From Sphagnum magellanicum (taxonomy: Eukaryota > Streptophyta > Sphagnopsida > Sphagnales > Sphagnaceae): 64,000 nt of DNA. The stretch is from NCBI GenBank assembly GCA_021904315.1, contig CM038918.1, positions 8,447,349 to 8,511,348 on the forward strand, read 5' to 3'. Below are positions 43,700 through 56,921 of this stretch, one piece after another (the stretch's first letter is position 1; the number at the start of each line of letters is the position of its first letter). The translations under genes were made by a program, and so were the position numbers. A model generated the notes under the pieces. The model ran no database searches and was not told where the DNA came from. It worked only from the letters and a program-made list of their open reading frames with translations.

Positions 43700-46600
43700 T
43701 AATCAATCATACTGCAATTCCGCTTATGATGAACCTTTAGTATTAATGAGGAGAAGATGCATTTGCAGTAGCCAAATGCGCCAAAAGTTCATTTGTAAGC
43801 TACTTGCAAATGAAATTAATTAACATTACAAGATCATAACCACAAATTGATGAAAACTGCACACAAATTGATTCATAATCGATTCTACATGAAATAGTGA
43901 TTCACACCTGATGTTAATTGAGAATTAACAGTGCTATGAAATCAAAACGAAATAGAGCATTCACATATGGTAAGGTGAAATCTGAGATGAAAATATGTTA
44001 AACATAGTGCTAGGCACATTGTTTACTACCACCAAACCCATACAATTTCCTACATTTCCTAACCCCCTCATCCTTGCACCCAAGCTTCATGGATGTAGCA
44101 CTATGATTCAAAAGAGTTTTGCAAGAAACACAAAAGAGGAGCGTGAAATGTATTTGAAAATTTGTTTTTGAAAATATTGTTTAGAACAGAATTTTAAAAC
44201 GTTTGTCACTTCTATTTCGATGGAAGTGAAGGACTACAAAGGAAAGTAGAGTTTTTAAAAGTATGTGTCACTTCTACTTTCTATGGAAATGAAGGATTAC
44301 CCAAAAAAAAGTGTGATAGAGTTGATTGAAAGCACAATTTGAAGTTTCAATTATGAGATAAATTTTTATGAATGTAAGCCTTCTTTAATCTTTGCATCTT
44401 TCATCTTCAACCATTGCTTCATATTTCACTTGTTTCATTATCTCATGCTTCATTTTTTCATGCCTCAAATCAAATACATTTGTGATTAATATTGTTTTCG
44501 ACCTCTTTAAGCCTTTCTTGTCCATTATTCTATAATTTTTTGATGAAATTGCATCCAATATCCCATTGATTGTCTTGTCTTGCACCCTCATACAAATTTT
44601 GTTACCCAAATCTTTAGAATTTGTTTATTCAATCCTCTAAATGATGTCTTTGTGATTAAATGTGTCCAAAGGATGTTCTTAAACATTGATGGATATATCT
44701 TGGATAATGGCATTAATATGACATGCATTCCATATAATCAGTCGTAATGTTCTTTGAACATAAAAGATTTTAGTTCATAATTTGATAGATAGTTATCCCA
44801 ACAATTAGTTTCCATTTCATGTATCTAGTTAAAAGACCTTGATACACCTCACATCACCTTTTGACCTAAGAACATTTCCCACATTACACATAAAGAACTT
44901 CTTTAATGGTAATTTGTAGCAAGTAAGCTTAGTAAATACAAAACTGCAACCCATCAATAACACAATGTGGAATAAAATGTATTGGGTCCAAATAAAAACT
45001 ATTCCTACCATTAAAAATTAAAAAAAGGGAAAATATAAAGGTACATTCAAGTTAATAGGAACCAACAGACATGTAACTAATGTTTGGTTTTCATGTTTTA
45101 GTTTTAAAATTATACTAATGTTGTAAACTTTTTTAATGGGTTTATGTAACAATGTTTCAAATGTAGTGTGAAAACATGTGAAATGATTTGAAATGAATAT
45201 AATAAGAATATTTTATTCAAAATCATTATAACCAATGTTTCTTTGTTGTTTAATGGAATCCTAAATGATTTGAAATTGATATCTTTTTCAAGAGATTCAT
45301 TAAGCACATCTTTACATACTAATACAGTGCAACATCTTTTTGGGTCATAATAATGTTTTAATCATTTTTTCTAGTTTACAAATGTAATATTTTAAAGATA
45401 TTTTGAAATTATTTTAAAAATAAATAGTCATTAAGGGTGCATTGTTGGCTCTTATTAATGTGAATGTACTCATAGGGCTTTTAATTATATCCTACAACAT
45501 TAATGTATCTTTGTTGTTGTCTTTTTGTTGAAAGGTGTAAGTACACCAAATAGGGAAGAACTTTTGTTTTTCTTAATTCTTCATGTTAACAAATTAATTC
45601 TCTATGTGAGTGCATTATAGTTCAATCATTTCATAGCTTTTTATTTTGATTTTTCAAAGGTTGATTAGTTTTTCTCATATGAATTGTGATAATTTAAACC
45701 ATATTTTGAAATTGCATAGTTTGTTAGATTTTTTTTTTTTTTTTGCAATTAATGTTTTTCAATCCAAACTTTTTTCCCTTTTTTATTGGGTTTTTAATGG
45801 TTTTTTTTTTTTTCTCATCTCACTTGGTTGTGTTGAGAAATAACTAATTACACACCCAAAAAAAATAATTTAATGTTTTATTTTGTTGGTTGTTTTTGGT
45901 TGTCTTGGTCCAAGTTGCAGGGTGGTGTGTATTCAAAGTGTGTTTCTTTAGAAAAAATTGCATTTGCATTTTTTTCATAAATGAAGATGTGATTGTTTAC
46001 AAGCATTGTTTTTATTGATATGAAGCCACATTTGTTTCCAAATATTGTCTTGTTTAATACACATCACACTTGCTTGTAACCAAGGTTGCTTTGAAAAAGA
46101 CATTGCACACTTGCTTACAAGTGGCATCTTTTCATATATGGAGTCACACTTGTTTGTTTTTGGTACCAACGTTGTTTTTGGTCACTAAAAAAAAGGTTAA
46201 AATGCTATGATAAAAAAAAGGGTGCTAAAAGTAATAATGAAAACAATTGAAATTAAAAAAGGAAATATAAACATGATTCCATTGAATTTCATGCAATGGT
46301 AGTCATTACATGATAATATTGAGAGGTTGGATTGTCATATGAAAATTCATGTCATGTAAATAGATTTTGCCATTTTTCAAATATTTCATGGCAAGGTTGG
46401 GGTTTTAGCCACTCCATGGTTGGCATGTGCAAATAACCACCATCCACCAAAACATTTAACATTTTGCACCACCAAAGCACTTAACATTTTGTTTTTGAGT
46501 TGTTTAAACTTCATGCTTGTGTAATGTGAAATTTGAACTAGGGCCTTGCATTGTCCACAAATTGATATTGTATTGGTGTGATCATCTGCACACAAGTGAC

Positions 46601-47690
46601 CACTTCCAATCTTCTAAAATGATTTGGATGTGTGAACATTCAAAAATTTGAGAAGAATGTGGACATTTGATATAGCTAAATTTAGGTGGACAACATTTTT
46701 CTATGCATTATAGGCTACAACATTGACCCATTTATTATAATATTTTTGCAATGAAACTTGCAAGGACTTTTGCTATATTTACACTTTAGGTGTCTTCCAA
46801 TATGCATTACTTGTTATTTTGATGCAAAAGCCATTGCCAAGTGCCTCTTGTTGTGAACTTGGTATGGTTGGAAAACCCTTGATGAGGAGGGGTGCACTGA
46901 GGTGATTTCATATTGTTTAGAGAGTATTGTAATTAGCAAATCTCACTTATGATCATTGAAACCATGGAGCAAAATATCCCATTTAAGCTATTTGCACCCT
47001 TAGATATATATATGTTAGAACGAGTTACAACATAATTTTTGCATGAGGTCCAAGTTTACACCTAATCAATAAAAAAATCCTTCCATTGTGATGTTGTTGC
47101 TCACTTGCAAAATGAAATGTGTTGACAAATGTAATTTGTAAACCAAATTTAGAGATAGCAACCATGCCAAGAGATTTTGGAGTTGATATTTGTACTTGCC
47201 ATCAAGAGCTATCACTTTTTGTAAGCATTCAATTTTCCTTGTATAAATCTACAAACCTTTTGAAAGACTTTCAACCCCTGCTCCCCAAACATTCCACTTA
47301 AATGTTACATCAATCTCCATGACCTCTAGAACATCAAGGTCATCTAAGAAGGTGGAATGTTCTTGAACAAAGATATTAAGCCACTATGTTACACCGTGAA
47401 GATTTCTATGAATACTAATGCATATGATGTATGACTTCAAAATATATGTTTGCCATCTAATTATAGGTAAACCCAATATGACTTCAATGAACTCATTATA
47501 GTCAAAATGATCTAAAAAATTCACTACTTTGGTCATTCATGCGTGAAGAAAAAAAATTCAAGTTCACCAAAAATGCTCTCACATTTCCATTAAATGAGCC
47601 ACCCACCAAAAAATTTAAAAGTCTAAAAAAAATGTTATTTTGTACAATGGGGAGCAATAGGCATGTGTGACATATTTAAAATGTACTAGT
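43700..47690. other. AT-rich intergenic sequence
   Basis: No gene supported. Contains an inverted copy of the recurrent motif near 46,860-46,930 ('gaggggtgcactgaggtgatttcat') and many long A and T runs. A segment at 45,950-46,160 repeats 'acttg(c/t)tt.caag' several times in a degenerate way. Confidence 0.55.
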
Positions 47691-47858
47691 GGGAACCCGT
47701 GACCTTTGGTCACTGTGAAGTCCCCCAATTTATTTATTTATTTTCCCGAGCAAGACGGTTCCGGCAGACGTGCGGGCCCTCCCAAGGGGCCTCCTCTTCC
47801 TTTTCGTCATTGGTTTAATGAGGGTTGTTGTGTTGAAGGGGGGGAGATAGGTGAAGAG

Positions 47859-47927
47859 GTCCATCACCTGCATCATCAATCGACGCCAAATTTGCAGTAG
47901 AGACAAAGTCATAGAGAGAAAAACGCT
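47859..47927 (+). repeat. 69-bp direct repeat, copy 1
   Basis: Nearly identical to 50,059-50,127 ('gtccatcacctgcatcatca', then 'cgacgccaaatttgcag'). The two copies are 2.2 kb apart. Flanks differ, so the repeat is sharply bounded. Confidence 0.92.
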
Positions 47928-49906
47928 GTCCTCAAAATCACTTTGAGCCATTTTTTTTTCCCAAAAAAATCCTTTGTATGAGTCACATTGGCTTTTCTTT
48001 CATTGCCAAGACGTGAAATTTCACCCAAAAATGGAGCACAGATTGTGATTTTTTTTTCCCCCTTCAGATTTTATCCAATGTTGTCTCTTCATGCTTCCCC
48101 TTGCTTCCTAAACAAAAGAAGAGAGAAAGAAAGAGAGCAAGGGAAGTTGATTTGTCTAGACTCAAGCTTCTACTTAAAGCCAGCCATCTTACCTCCAACT
48201 ATGATCAATTTATGCTTCCCTCAAGACAACAATGTAGGTCATTTTTCAGGCCTACTACTAACATTAACATAGCTCTCTTCCTTCATTCATAACTCCTGCT
48301 CAAGATCCTTCACCCTCCCCAGACTCCTGACTCCTGCCCAAGCCTCTCCACCCTCCATCCCAGGCCTACCAGTATTGTTGGTTGTGATGCTACCTTTGAT
48401 CGGAGTGATGTTGCCTTCAAGAAAATCCTTAGTGTCCTATTCCCTGGAGTTCATCACAAAACCCCATGAGCTGCTTCTACTACACATTGGTCCACCATGC
48501 ATGTCTTTGAAAGATTAGTAAACCCATTGTACCTTGCTCACCCATTCACTTGCACAGCCAATTGTCTTCAAACCTCTATTACTATTACTATATTCTTCCA
48601 GGTCTACAATTGCTCTTTCTCAGGTTATTTTTCCAATGCCTATTTCCATTGATAAGTTGGAGTTTGAAAAAACAAAACAACTGCATTGTTCTTTCCAGTT
48701 TCCTTGACAAAGTAAACTGAATGTGCAATCAAATCCCAGATCAAAAACTCTATGTTCCATTCTTTTTCCATGCACATTTTCTCCTTTTGAGAGAAATTTC
48801 CACATACAATGCTGAAAGTCACTGAGAAAATTGAGGGGCACGAGCAACAACAACATACCTGCAGTGAGCTAAGGTCCAATGTAGAAGGCAAATGTGGATA
48901 GATTGGAGCAGATGTTCAAAGAAAGTTCAAAGATACTTTCAATCCCCCTTCCAAAACAAGGATTTGACTGGTGCTTGCAAAACACATGAACCAACACCAT
49001 GGCTTAAAGAGCACTGTAGCTCCATTTCATCTCTGCCATGAAGGTGCAAGTTTGTGTCTGGCTTCACATCTGAATTTGAAATTGTCAGATTAGGATGAGG
49101 ACAGTGAACAACAAACCCTAACAAAGTTTTCAAAAAAACGTGTCCTGCGTTGTGGATCACCATCTCCTACTGTCAGGAATTTCACACTTGGACAGAAAAC
49201 ATCATGTGCATTCTTTGTTTGTGAATACCTAAATGGTTCAAAATTTGTAATGCTGGACATCTTCAAGTGTGCTTTGGTGTTGATGCCTCTTGCTTTGGTG
49301 CTGATGTGCTTGCTACTGTGGTAGCAATGATCTCTGCAAGTTATGCATTTGTCTCTTCAAATTATGCTTGTCTCTCAAACATGAAGGCCAGTCAGAAACC
49401 TGAAAAATCGAAAAGAACAAACTGTGCTGTCAGATTCAAGATCCAAACCATATCTATCTATGTGTGTATAACATGATCCAACAAATTTTGTAGCAGAAGC
49501 ATCAAAAGCATCAGGACATTGAAACCGCTATGGTCTGTCTCCATTAGAATTTGCTACCTCATTTCCCTGAAGAGTTGCAACATCAACCACCTTCTGATGG
49601 AAAAGTCTCTGTAATGCAAATGCAAGAGGCTCCAGAATTCTATGGACAGACACTTTCCTTACATGTTTGTCTGAGAAGAAAAAAGGATGGCAAATTGGTC
49701 AAAGAAGAAGACAGAAATATGATGCATTGTGCTTGGAGCTCCTTCTTGCTATGTTTGATGACAATAGTGAATTGAGAAGAGTTTGAAAGCTTACCCTGGC
49801 TCAACAAGTTTCATCTTCACTTTCTTTGCAAGAAAGGATGAATCAATGGAGCAAGCAGTGTGGAATCACGCTTGAATCCTGAAGTATGCCTACTGCTCGT
49901 GCAGGA

Positions 49907-49996
49907 AGTCACAAACAACCGAATATCAGATTCTGTCAATTCACTGCCTGCAATGTAACGCTGCTTTGACAATATATCCTCACACCGATCCAATGC
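49907..49996 (-). pseudogene. Glutathionyl-hydroquinone reductase exon fragment
   Basis: Thirty codons on the minus strand read ALDRCEDILSKQRYIAGSELTESDIRLFVT (written here as two adjacent motifs: ALDRCEDILSKQRYIAG and SELTESDIRLFVT). This is the C-terminal-domain signature of the Xi-class GST / ECM4 family of glutathionyl-hydroquinone reductases, which remove glutathione from quinone conjugates. A possible acceptor (TTTGCAG) precedes it. After FVT the frame continues into unrelated sequence instead of the expected LIRFDEVY, with no donor at the right place. No other exon of this gene is recognisable nearby, so it is a fragment. One copy of the 69-bp direct repeat lies just upstream in the same open frame. 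Confidence 0.7.
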
Positions 49997-50058
49997 TGCA
50001 AACATAAAATGTGACGATAACGCTCCTGTGTACTCTATGCATTTCCTATCTGCCGGAT

Positions 50059-50127
50059 GTCCATCACCTGCATCATCAATCGACGCCAAATTTGCAGCAG
50101 AGACAGAGTCAGAGAGATAGAAACGCA
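50059..50127 (+). repeat. 69-bp direct repeat, copy 2
   Basis: Partner of 47,859-47,927, only a few mismatches. It lies about 60 bases upstream (minus sense) of the reductase fragment. Confidence 0.92.
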
Positions 50128-51599
50128 CACACGCAAACACACCTCATGCAAGCAGTTGTGTAGAAATCAAACGAGTTTCCCGGGGGTGCCAGTTCCAGAC
50201 GAAAATGCTTTTCCCTATGGCCGGTTCCACAGTAGAAACATAAAAAATGATTATGCAGCAGAACGTCACGTCACAGACGGGAAGACAAGTGAATTTATAT
50301 ATAAGATAATGCAATTGTGAACGACTTCATACAAGTACCATAATGGTTAGGTTCAACCATGCATGGTTATAATGCCGTTTTTACCCCCCTCCCAGTTGAA
50401 CAAAATCTCCCTTATTAATGTTGTAGTGTTGTGCATGGACTATGGAGATGCTCTAATACTCCGCATAGTCTTCCCTACAACACAATTTGAAATTTCAATG
50501 GTGATCTAATGCCATAATAGGGCTTTGATTGAAAATTTGGGGCACCTTGATTTGAAATCAATGTTGTTTCATGAAGTATTTTTTGCATTGTGGCTTGGAA
50601 TGTCTAGGAGTAATGGCTATCAAAATGACCCAATTGATACAAAAGGCCAGTCACAAAATAATATGTAAAAAAATGTCAAATGAATAATGTTCACCATGCG
50701 AGGACAAAGAAGTAGCTAAAGCACAAAAGCATTTAGTAGCCAAGGTGACCAAAACCTAACAAGTAAAACACAAGTTAACTTTTTTAGTTATTAAGGGAGG
50801 GCACCTTAGGGAACAGAAAGCCACCTAAAGGCCCTAAGTATATGGTCTGAGCACATGGAAGGAAATGATACTTGGCTTTACCCTTCACCAAAAAAAAGTG
50901 TTGAAGTCATTTCATCTTATCACACAATCTAGTATCTCTGTGCTCCATGAATTATAATGCCACCAACTCAAATGAGGAGGATCCCCATGGACTCAAATTG
51001 AAAGTATTTTCTCATGTTTTTCCCTATTGATCTAGCAAGATACCAAGGGATGATGATAAGTTGTCACATGTGGGCTTCATGTGAGCTTCATGTAACTTTT
51101 TGTCAGAATTTGGAATTGTGTAATCTATATCCACGAGAATCCTAGAGCACAAGTTACAATTTATTTTTGGTGTATACTGTAGTACCTTGGCCATTTCAAC
51201 ACATGGTTGTCAAATAATTAATTAATTTTTAAAAATTAATTTCAAAAAAAGAATTATTCCTAAATATTCAATATTTCTTTCACAATATTTTTTGATTTGG
51301 AAGAAATAAAATTTGAAAATTTCAATATTTATGAGAATAATATAATTAGCGTCGAATTTGCCAAGATGCCAAGGTAATAAAGATATCCGTACAGTAAGGG
51401 AAAGACAGCACCAGGACCCTGAGTTTCGTCGTAAACAGGGTGATATTATTAAAAAAATCTGCAAAAAAGTACATTAGCATTCAGGGGGGGGACTCAACGT
51501 ACCATCAATTCTGGTGGTGATCGAATTTCATCCTGTCTTCCTTTTTCCTGAGCGCCTCGCCGCCACTGCTGCTACATATATATTTTCACTCCTCTTAAC

Positions 51600-51780
51600 T
51601 GTACAGCTACTATAATTACTCTCGAACCTTGTGCATTAAAAATGTGAGTTTCAGCATTTCATACCCAGATTTAATAAAATTTCTTTACTTTGCGGATACC
51701 ATTGAAAGAGGGGTTTGAGGGTGAAAGGAGGCCCAAAGATAGGGTGAAGACTAGGTGACTTTCAGGATATCTTTCTTACC
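51600..51780 (+). repeat. Dispersed repeat family C, copy 3 (partial)
   Basis: Shares 'actataattactc', 'tgtgcatta', 'gagtttca', 'ataaaatttcttt' and 'gggtgaaaggagg.cccaaa' with the copies at 22.4 and 41.9 kb. Confidence 0.65.
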
Positions 51781-51787
51781 AAATGGT

Positions 51788-51814
51788 TATATATATATAT
51801 ATATATATATATAT
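51788..51814. repeat. (TA)n microsatellite
   Basis: 27 bases of alternating T and A. Confidence 0.95.
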
Positions 51815-54800
51815 CATAACCAGAAAGGCCTCTATGGAATAAAGTACGAGGTGCCGTAATTGTCCTGGGGCCTCTTTCAACTGATTTTCCAGGATGTTCT
51901 CAATAGCTTATAATTTAGATACCTACCCTTTTCTAGATACTAGAAAATTATTGATATCTAAAGGAAAAGTGTTGGTCGACACTCAGCACCTGGTTGAATT
52001 GTTCTGTGTACAGCACTTGGAGGAATTTCCTAGTGTATTTGGAGGGCACCTCATTTCCGTGAATGTCCTTCCTATGAACTAGTTGGTCCCTTTTGGGATC
52101 TGGAATAGAGGTAGACGTAATTCGTAACACCCACACTTTTATGAAGGGGTATTAATCTACTCCATTTTAAGATGGTAAAATGAGTTCGTATTTATTTGAG
52201 CCTTAAACTTATAACTAATGTACTATGGAACGGACCATTATGAGGGCTCAATTTTCACCGGGGAACGCAGTGAGCGCAGAAGGACGAGACTTCAAAATCA
52301 ATCTTTGGAGTGAGCTACTTTACAAAGAACCCCACACCAACATTTACTTCCTGGGGATGGAAAAAACAAGAATCATCCATACCTAATTCATCTGGCCTAG
52401 TTTCTATGTTAGGGTTAATCAAGGTAGCTTAATCATGAGTTGTAATACTCAAATGAGATAACTCAAGTTAACGACCTGGTTTCAATAGGATGCTAACACA
52501 AACTTTTCACATTATTAAAGTTGTTCCCTGGCCTATGCTGGGTAACATTCCACATATTTTGTTGGCCTTGCCTACCAAGGCAAGCATATTGTGTTTCATA
52601 GCTTAAGGGATTTTGGCCCCTAGGTAATAGGTCTATTCTTATATGAGGATTTTTGAAAGATGATATTTTGGCTTGTGTTGAGACTTTGAGATTAGTTATA
52701 GAGTTCTAATATCTTGAAGGATTTTGGTTTCTTTTAGAGGATGTTTTTGAAGATTAGGTATATTTTTGCATGGTGAAATATTTGAGTTTCCATAATTCTT
52801 GTTTTGCCTTAAGATACTTTTCAATGTAAATGGCAAGGCCACAGTGTGTGACACATCCCTTGTTGATGACTGGGTTGTTCCTGGAAATTGCAGGAATCCC
52901 TTGTGGTCAGTCCATATTCCATCCCACAAGTAAGACATAGGAGTCGTCATAGTTGCAAAGGGTAATTCTCTTGTAGGGTAAAGCCCTACGGTGCGGGCAT
53001 TCCCAAGTATGGGGCCTAGGATGAGTTTGCTAGTCGAGTAGGGGCCCTACATTTTGGGAATATTCCTGACCCATGGGTTTCACCCATCATAAAGCACAAG
53101 GCAAAGGTTGTCATGCACCTAAACATTTACATTCATGGAGAAGAAGAATAATAATTATGCCACCTTTTTTTTCATGTTAAAAAGTATAGTAGGTTGGTTG
53201 ATGTTGGTGCTCTTGAAGGACCAATTCATAATCTTTCTCACAAGATCATGTTTCACATTTGTCGAGGGTAAAAGATTGTGTTATATAATCTTTCAAACTA
53301 GAAGATTGTGTATTATTAAAAAAACATTCTCATGTTTTGTTTTCTCTTTTTCATGATGCTCATAAAATTTGTTGATGTTGTCAAAATTTTATTTTTAGTG
53401 AAATGGAGAAAATTTCACCACACTAGATTGAAGTAAAAAAAGACATCACCTGGATTTTAAAGATAAATCCACTACTCACCAAACAAAATGATGGCACAAA
53501 AATGACCAACTCAACAATAGCTCACCACATTTTATCCCATAAGTTTTGCCCAAAGCTGAATAAGCTATATAGTGAGGTGAAGGGGTAGCACCTCTATTGT
53601 TATGTTTTGGAAGTGCAATTTCTCAAATTTCAAAGTTTTAGATTCATTTTCAAATAATTTGGGATGCACCCCACAACTACTTAATAGAACTAAAAATGGG
53701 CACCCCCCCCCAAGTTGTTTAGGGGTATGCTATCTTTAGAATCCACACCCATTACATCCCTTATATGATTTGGGCATAGAAAACAATATGAATTGAGATA
53801 CCCTTCACTCATGGAATGCAAATAATTGTTTAATATATTTGCTAGGCATCAATTTAAGGGGGTATTGTTGAAAGGAAAATTTGCCACTTCCTTCCTTGGT
53901 TTTCCTGGGAAGAGGTCTTTGATTGATTTCTAGAGCCTTTCTAAAACTCAAATATAGTGGTACCTAGGAAGTTAGAGGCAATTAAAGGAACAAGGAGAGG
54001 ATAGCACACAGCACCACCTTTTTTTCTTTTTAGGGAGCAACAAGGGAATAAAGGTATTAAATACACAATGTCCATGCACCAATATTAACATTGCTTTTTA
54101 CTTAATTTTAAACATGTAATTGCATTTTCAGATTACCTCATTTATTTTATACATTACTTTATTTTCTGAACATAAAATTATTTAAATAAAATTAAACCAA
54201 AATTGCATAGGAATGAGATAAAATGAGATGCATAACATCTTTGATCTTTGAAATAAGTGGAATATCAAATCATTTTACTCCCTTTATCTACTGATAAACC
54301 TTTAAATCAGAAAGCATTTATGCTAGTTTAAAGTTATGAGCTATTTCCATATAGGTGTGCTTGAAAATCACTTATTTCTATACTTACAATGCAAATGTTT
54401 TTAGGGTTTAGGGTTTCAATGGATAAAAACATGTTCCATTGAAAAAACCTTTCCTAGTTTTTTCTCAATTTTTTCTGATTTCTTTTGACATCATCGTTGA
54501 TCGCAATTATAGGAATTTCCTTCATAAACCTTACAATAATCATAGACCTAAAAACATGTTAGCCTCTTGTCCATATATTTTGAAAAAAAATTCTTGCCCT
54601 TGCTACGTTTAAACATGCATGACAAAACTTTCAATTGAATTTATTTTTTTTAGTGTCAACAAATCCTTATTATATTAAAAAAAAAGTGATAAATAACAAT
54701 TGATTATAATTGAAATGTGATGAGAAAAGTGTCAATTTTTGGTATGTAACATAAAAATATTGTTTGTGCACCATGTGTGAGTAATAATAATGTATTGATA

Positions 54801-54861
54801 ATTTTGATACATTAAATTTTTTTAAAAAAATTATCATTGTTGTAGACAATATTTATTGCAA

Positions 54862-54863
<2 letters not shown>

Positions 54864-54901
<38 letters not shown>
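54864..54901. repeat. (AT)19 microsatellite
   Basis: 38 bases of perfect AT alternation. Confidence 0.95.
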
Positions 54902-54904
<3 letters not shown>

Positions 54905-55117
54905 TTCACTACTTTTCCTCATGTGCACACATACTTTCAAATTGAGGCAAGGTGTCCATCAACTTCAAAACTACAAATAGAAGCACCAATAGGCACCAAT
55001 AGGTGTGTACCATCAAAACTTGGCATTCATTTTATGTTGGCATCTTGATCTTGGGGGTGCCAAGGACTTGTCAAGTTGGGTTGGGTCTGATGTTGTGCTT
55101 CAAAAGAAGGAAAGAGA

Positions 55118-55118
<1 letters not shown>

Positions 55119-55162
<44 letters not shown>
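55119..55162 (+). repeat. 44-base poly-A run
   Basis: Uninterrupted A run. It could be the tail of a retroposed sequence whose body lies upstream, but no body was recognised. Length is error-prone. Confidence 0.9.
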
Positions 55163-55164
<2 letters not shown>

Positions 55165-55471
55165 CTAACTATTGTAAGGTAGAAAAAAACCTTAAAAATA
55201 CAAAACCTAACCCTAATTTTGAGGTTCTGAAGGTTTAATTAATAAGCAGAGCTTAAATACAAAGTCCTCATTACAAGGAATAAATCAATTTTGTCTTTGT
55301 AAGATGAAATCAATTGGGCTTTTCTCCAAAGTGAAGGCAAAAGAAAAAGTCTACTTACTTTTAAAAAAAGACCTATATACAAGATTCCTTAGGGTTTGGA
55401 TTGGATTGGTAAAATGCGAAAGAGAGAAAAAACATGGGCACAAAAAAGAGAGGGGAATTTACAATACCTAA

Positions 55472-55780
55472 GGCCTGATTTACACTAGGAGTCAAGGCTG
55501 AAAAAACTTCGGGCCAACTTAAAGCATTTTTGGCTTGTTGTTTGGGCCCCAAGGGTTGCAAATTGGCCTCCCAAATTCGATGGTATCCTTTTTTTCATTT
55601 TTTTCCAGCCTTGGGGGCCAATACACAGCCATCAAGTTCAGCACTTATTAGTAACTTGGGGGCAGATTGAAAAGAAATTTTCTAGTGTAAAGCCCTTGGG
55701 GCTGATTTCAACTTTTTGAACCAATAGGAATGCTTGATTTGGGTTGAACATTGGCCCTGACTCCTAGTGTAAAAGGGGCC
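55472..55780. mobile_element. Tourist-like MITE (PIF/Harbinger type), 309 bp
   Basis: Ends form terminal inverted repeats: GGCCTGATTTACACTAGGAGTCA on the left and, reverse-complemented, GGCCCCTTTTACACTAGGAGTCA on the right, 19-20 of 23 bases alike. TAA flanks both sides (55,469-55,471 and 55,781-55,783), matching the 3-bp TAA/TTA target duplication of PIF/Harbinger elements. The interior is non-coding with G/C-rich internal palindromic blocks. It is immediately upstream of the CpG-rich leader region of the phytolongin gene. Confidence 0.88.
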
Positions 55781-55783
55781 TAA

Positions 55784-56921
55784 GTTACCATATGCTTTTT
55801 CGCTCGTGTTTTGATACCTACAGACTTTACCGATTCTGGCGATCACTCGTTTGTTCTTGTTCTTCTTCTTTGCTTCCTCGTTGCTCCTCGGAAGTCGACG
55901 CTTTACGTTTTTGCGTTGTTGCTGCGCTACCGCTTTCCTTCCCCTTCGCGGCTTTGTGCCATTTCTGTTCCCTTGTCGTTGCCGTTTTGGACAACCGTGT
56001 GAGGAGGTTTCTTCGCTCCGTTGTTGAGCTCCGCCGCGTCCTGTTGTCTGTCGGTTCCTTGGCTCTTTTTCCTGGAGTTTGTTCTTGTGTCCACCTTTTC
56101 TTTTGTTCGCTGCATTATTGCCTTGCCAGCGGGTGGAGGTTGCGTTGCGGTTTCTTAAGAACGATAATGGCAACAACGCACTGCTCTTTTAAGGTTTTTT
56201 CTTCTTGTCCTTTCCCTGCTTCTCTCTCCTTCTTTGGAGGTTCTGTATTTGTTTTTTTCTTTTTAGGTTAACGCGTGTCGTGTGTTGGAGTGCGTTTGTA
56301 TGAGGTTCTTAGTGCTTTCTTTCATCAAAAGTGCGTGGCAATGTTCGGCTATAACGTTTAGGTTTTTAATGATTGCAGCGTTTCCGAGTTCAATATATGC
56401 TTGTGAGGCAAGGATGCCATGTAAATTTGTTCTGCAGTCCATTTTATTCACAAGTAGGGAACAGCTGCTGTGACTGTAGCGCCTCATGTTTGTTGCTTTG
56501 TTTGAGTGTTGCTCTCGGAGTGTGTTTTGTATGTGTGTGTTGCTAACCTTGGACATGATTTTGATGAAACTCTTTGTGTTCAGATTGGAGTTGTGATGAG
56601 TTGAGGTCAAATCAAGTGTGTGTTCTGTTGGACAGTTCCAGAACAGGATTCATCTAACGGTGGAAAAAAGCCCAACATATGTCAGTGAAGATCGACTGTG
56701 CCTAGTGATTTCGGTCGGGAGTGAAGTGTTCATAAAGCTCCTGACAAGAGATAGTAAAGATTGGATGTGATGCAAGTAGGCTGAGTCAGTATAACCAAAT
56801 AAGTTGTATAGAAAAAGCTGGCGATGTACTAGGGTATCTCATTAATCTATCCTGAAACAGAGTGCAAATGTTGGATACCAGAGTTTGACATAGACAATTA
56901 AAGGGGATTTACATTGAGGTG
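55784..56921 (+). promoter_or_regulatory. Promoter and 5' leader region of the phytolongin gene
   Basis: CpG/CT-rich from about 55,790 to 56,290, then more AT/TG-rich up to the ATG, as for a leader exon followed by a 5' UTR intron. A 159-codon frame here (from 55,792) is Cys/Leu/Phe-rich and looks like leader sequence, not protein. Splice sites in the leader could not be assigned with confidence. Confidence 0.45.

Larger units (their letters stand above)
47700..50330. other. GC-richer island with gene fragments
   Basis: Base composition changes sharply near 47,690 and again near 50,330. The island includes a 69-bp direct repeat (47,859-47,927 and 50,059-50,127) and a minus-strand glutathionyl-hydroquinone reductase exon fragment. 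Other frames here are short and not recognised. It may be a relic of a duplicated or broken gene. Confidence 0.45.
50331..55465. other. Intergenic sequence with simple repeats
   Basis: No gene supported. Contains part of repeat family C (51,600-51,780), two TA microsatellites (51,788-51,814; 54,864-54,901), a 44-base poly-A run (55,119-55,162), and a small hairpin (CTTGCCT/AGGCAAG, 52,567-52,584). 52.1-53.1 kb is less AT-rich but has no open frame of note. Confidence 0.55.

Noticed and set aside
47699-47713. GTGACC-TTT-GGTCAC hairpin at the edge of the GC island
   Set aside because: Only 6 bp of stem; no matching sequence at the other edge, so not evidence of an element terminus.
55119-55215. 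Poly-A followed by CCCTAA-like words as a telomere-derived or LINE tail
   Set aside because: Only two short CCCTAA words and no recognisable retroposed body upstream.
55682-56271. Long open frames on both strands before phytolongin (164 and 159 codons)
   Set aside because: Basic/Gln-rich on one strand and Cys/Leu-rich on the other, mirror images of a CT-rich leader; one runs into the MITE. No family match.
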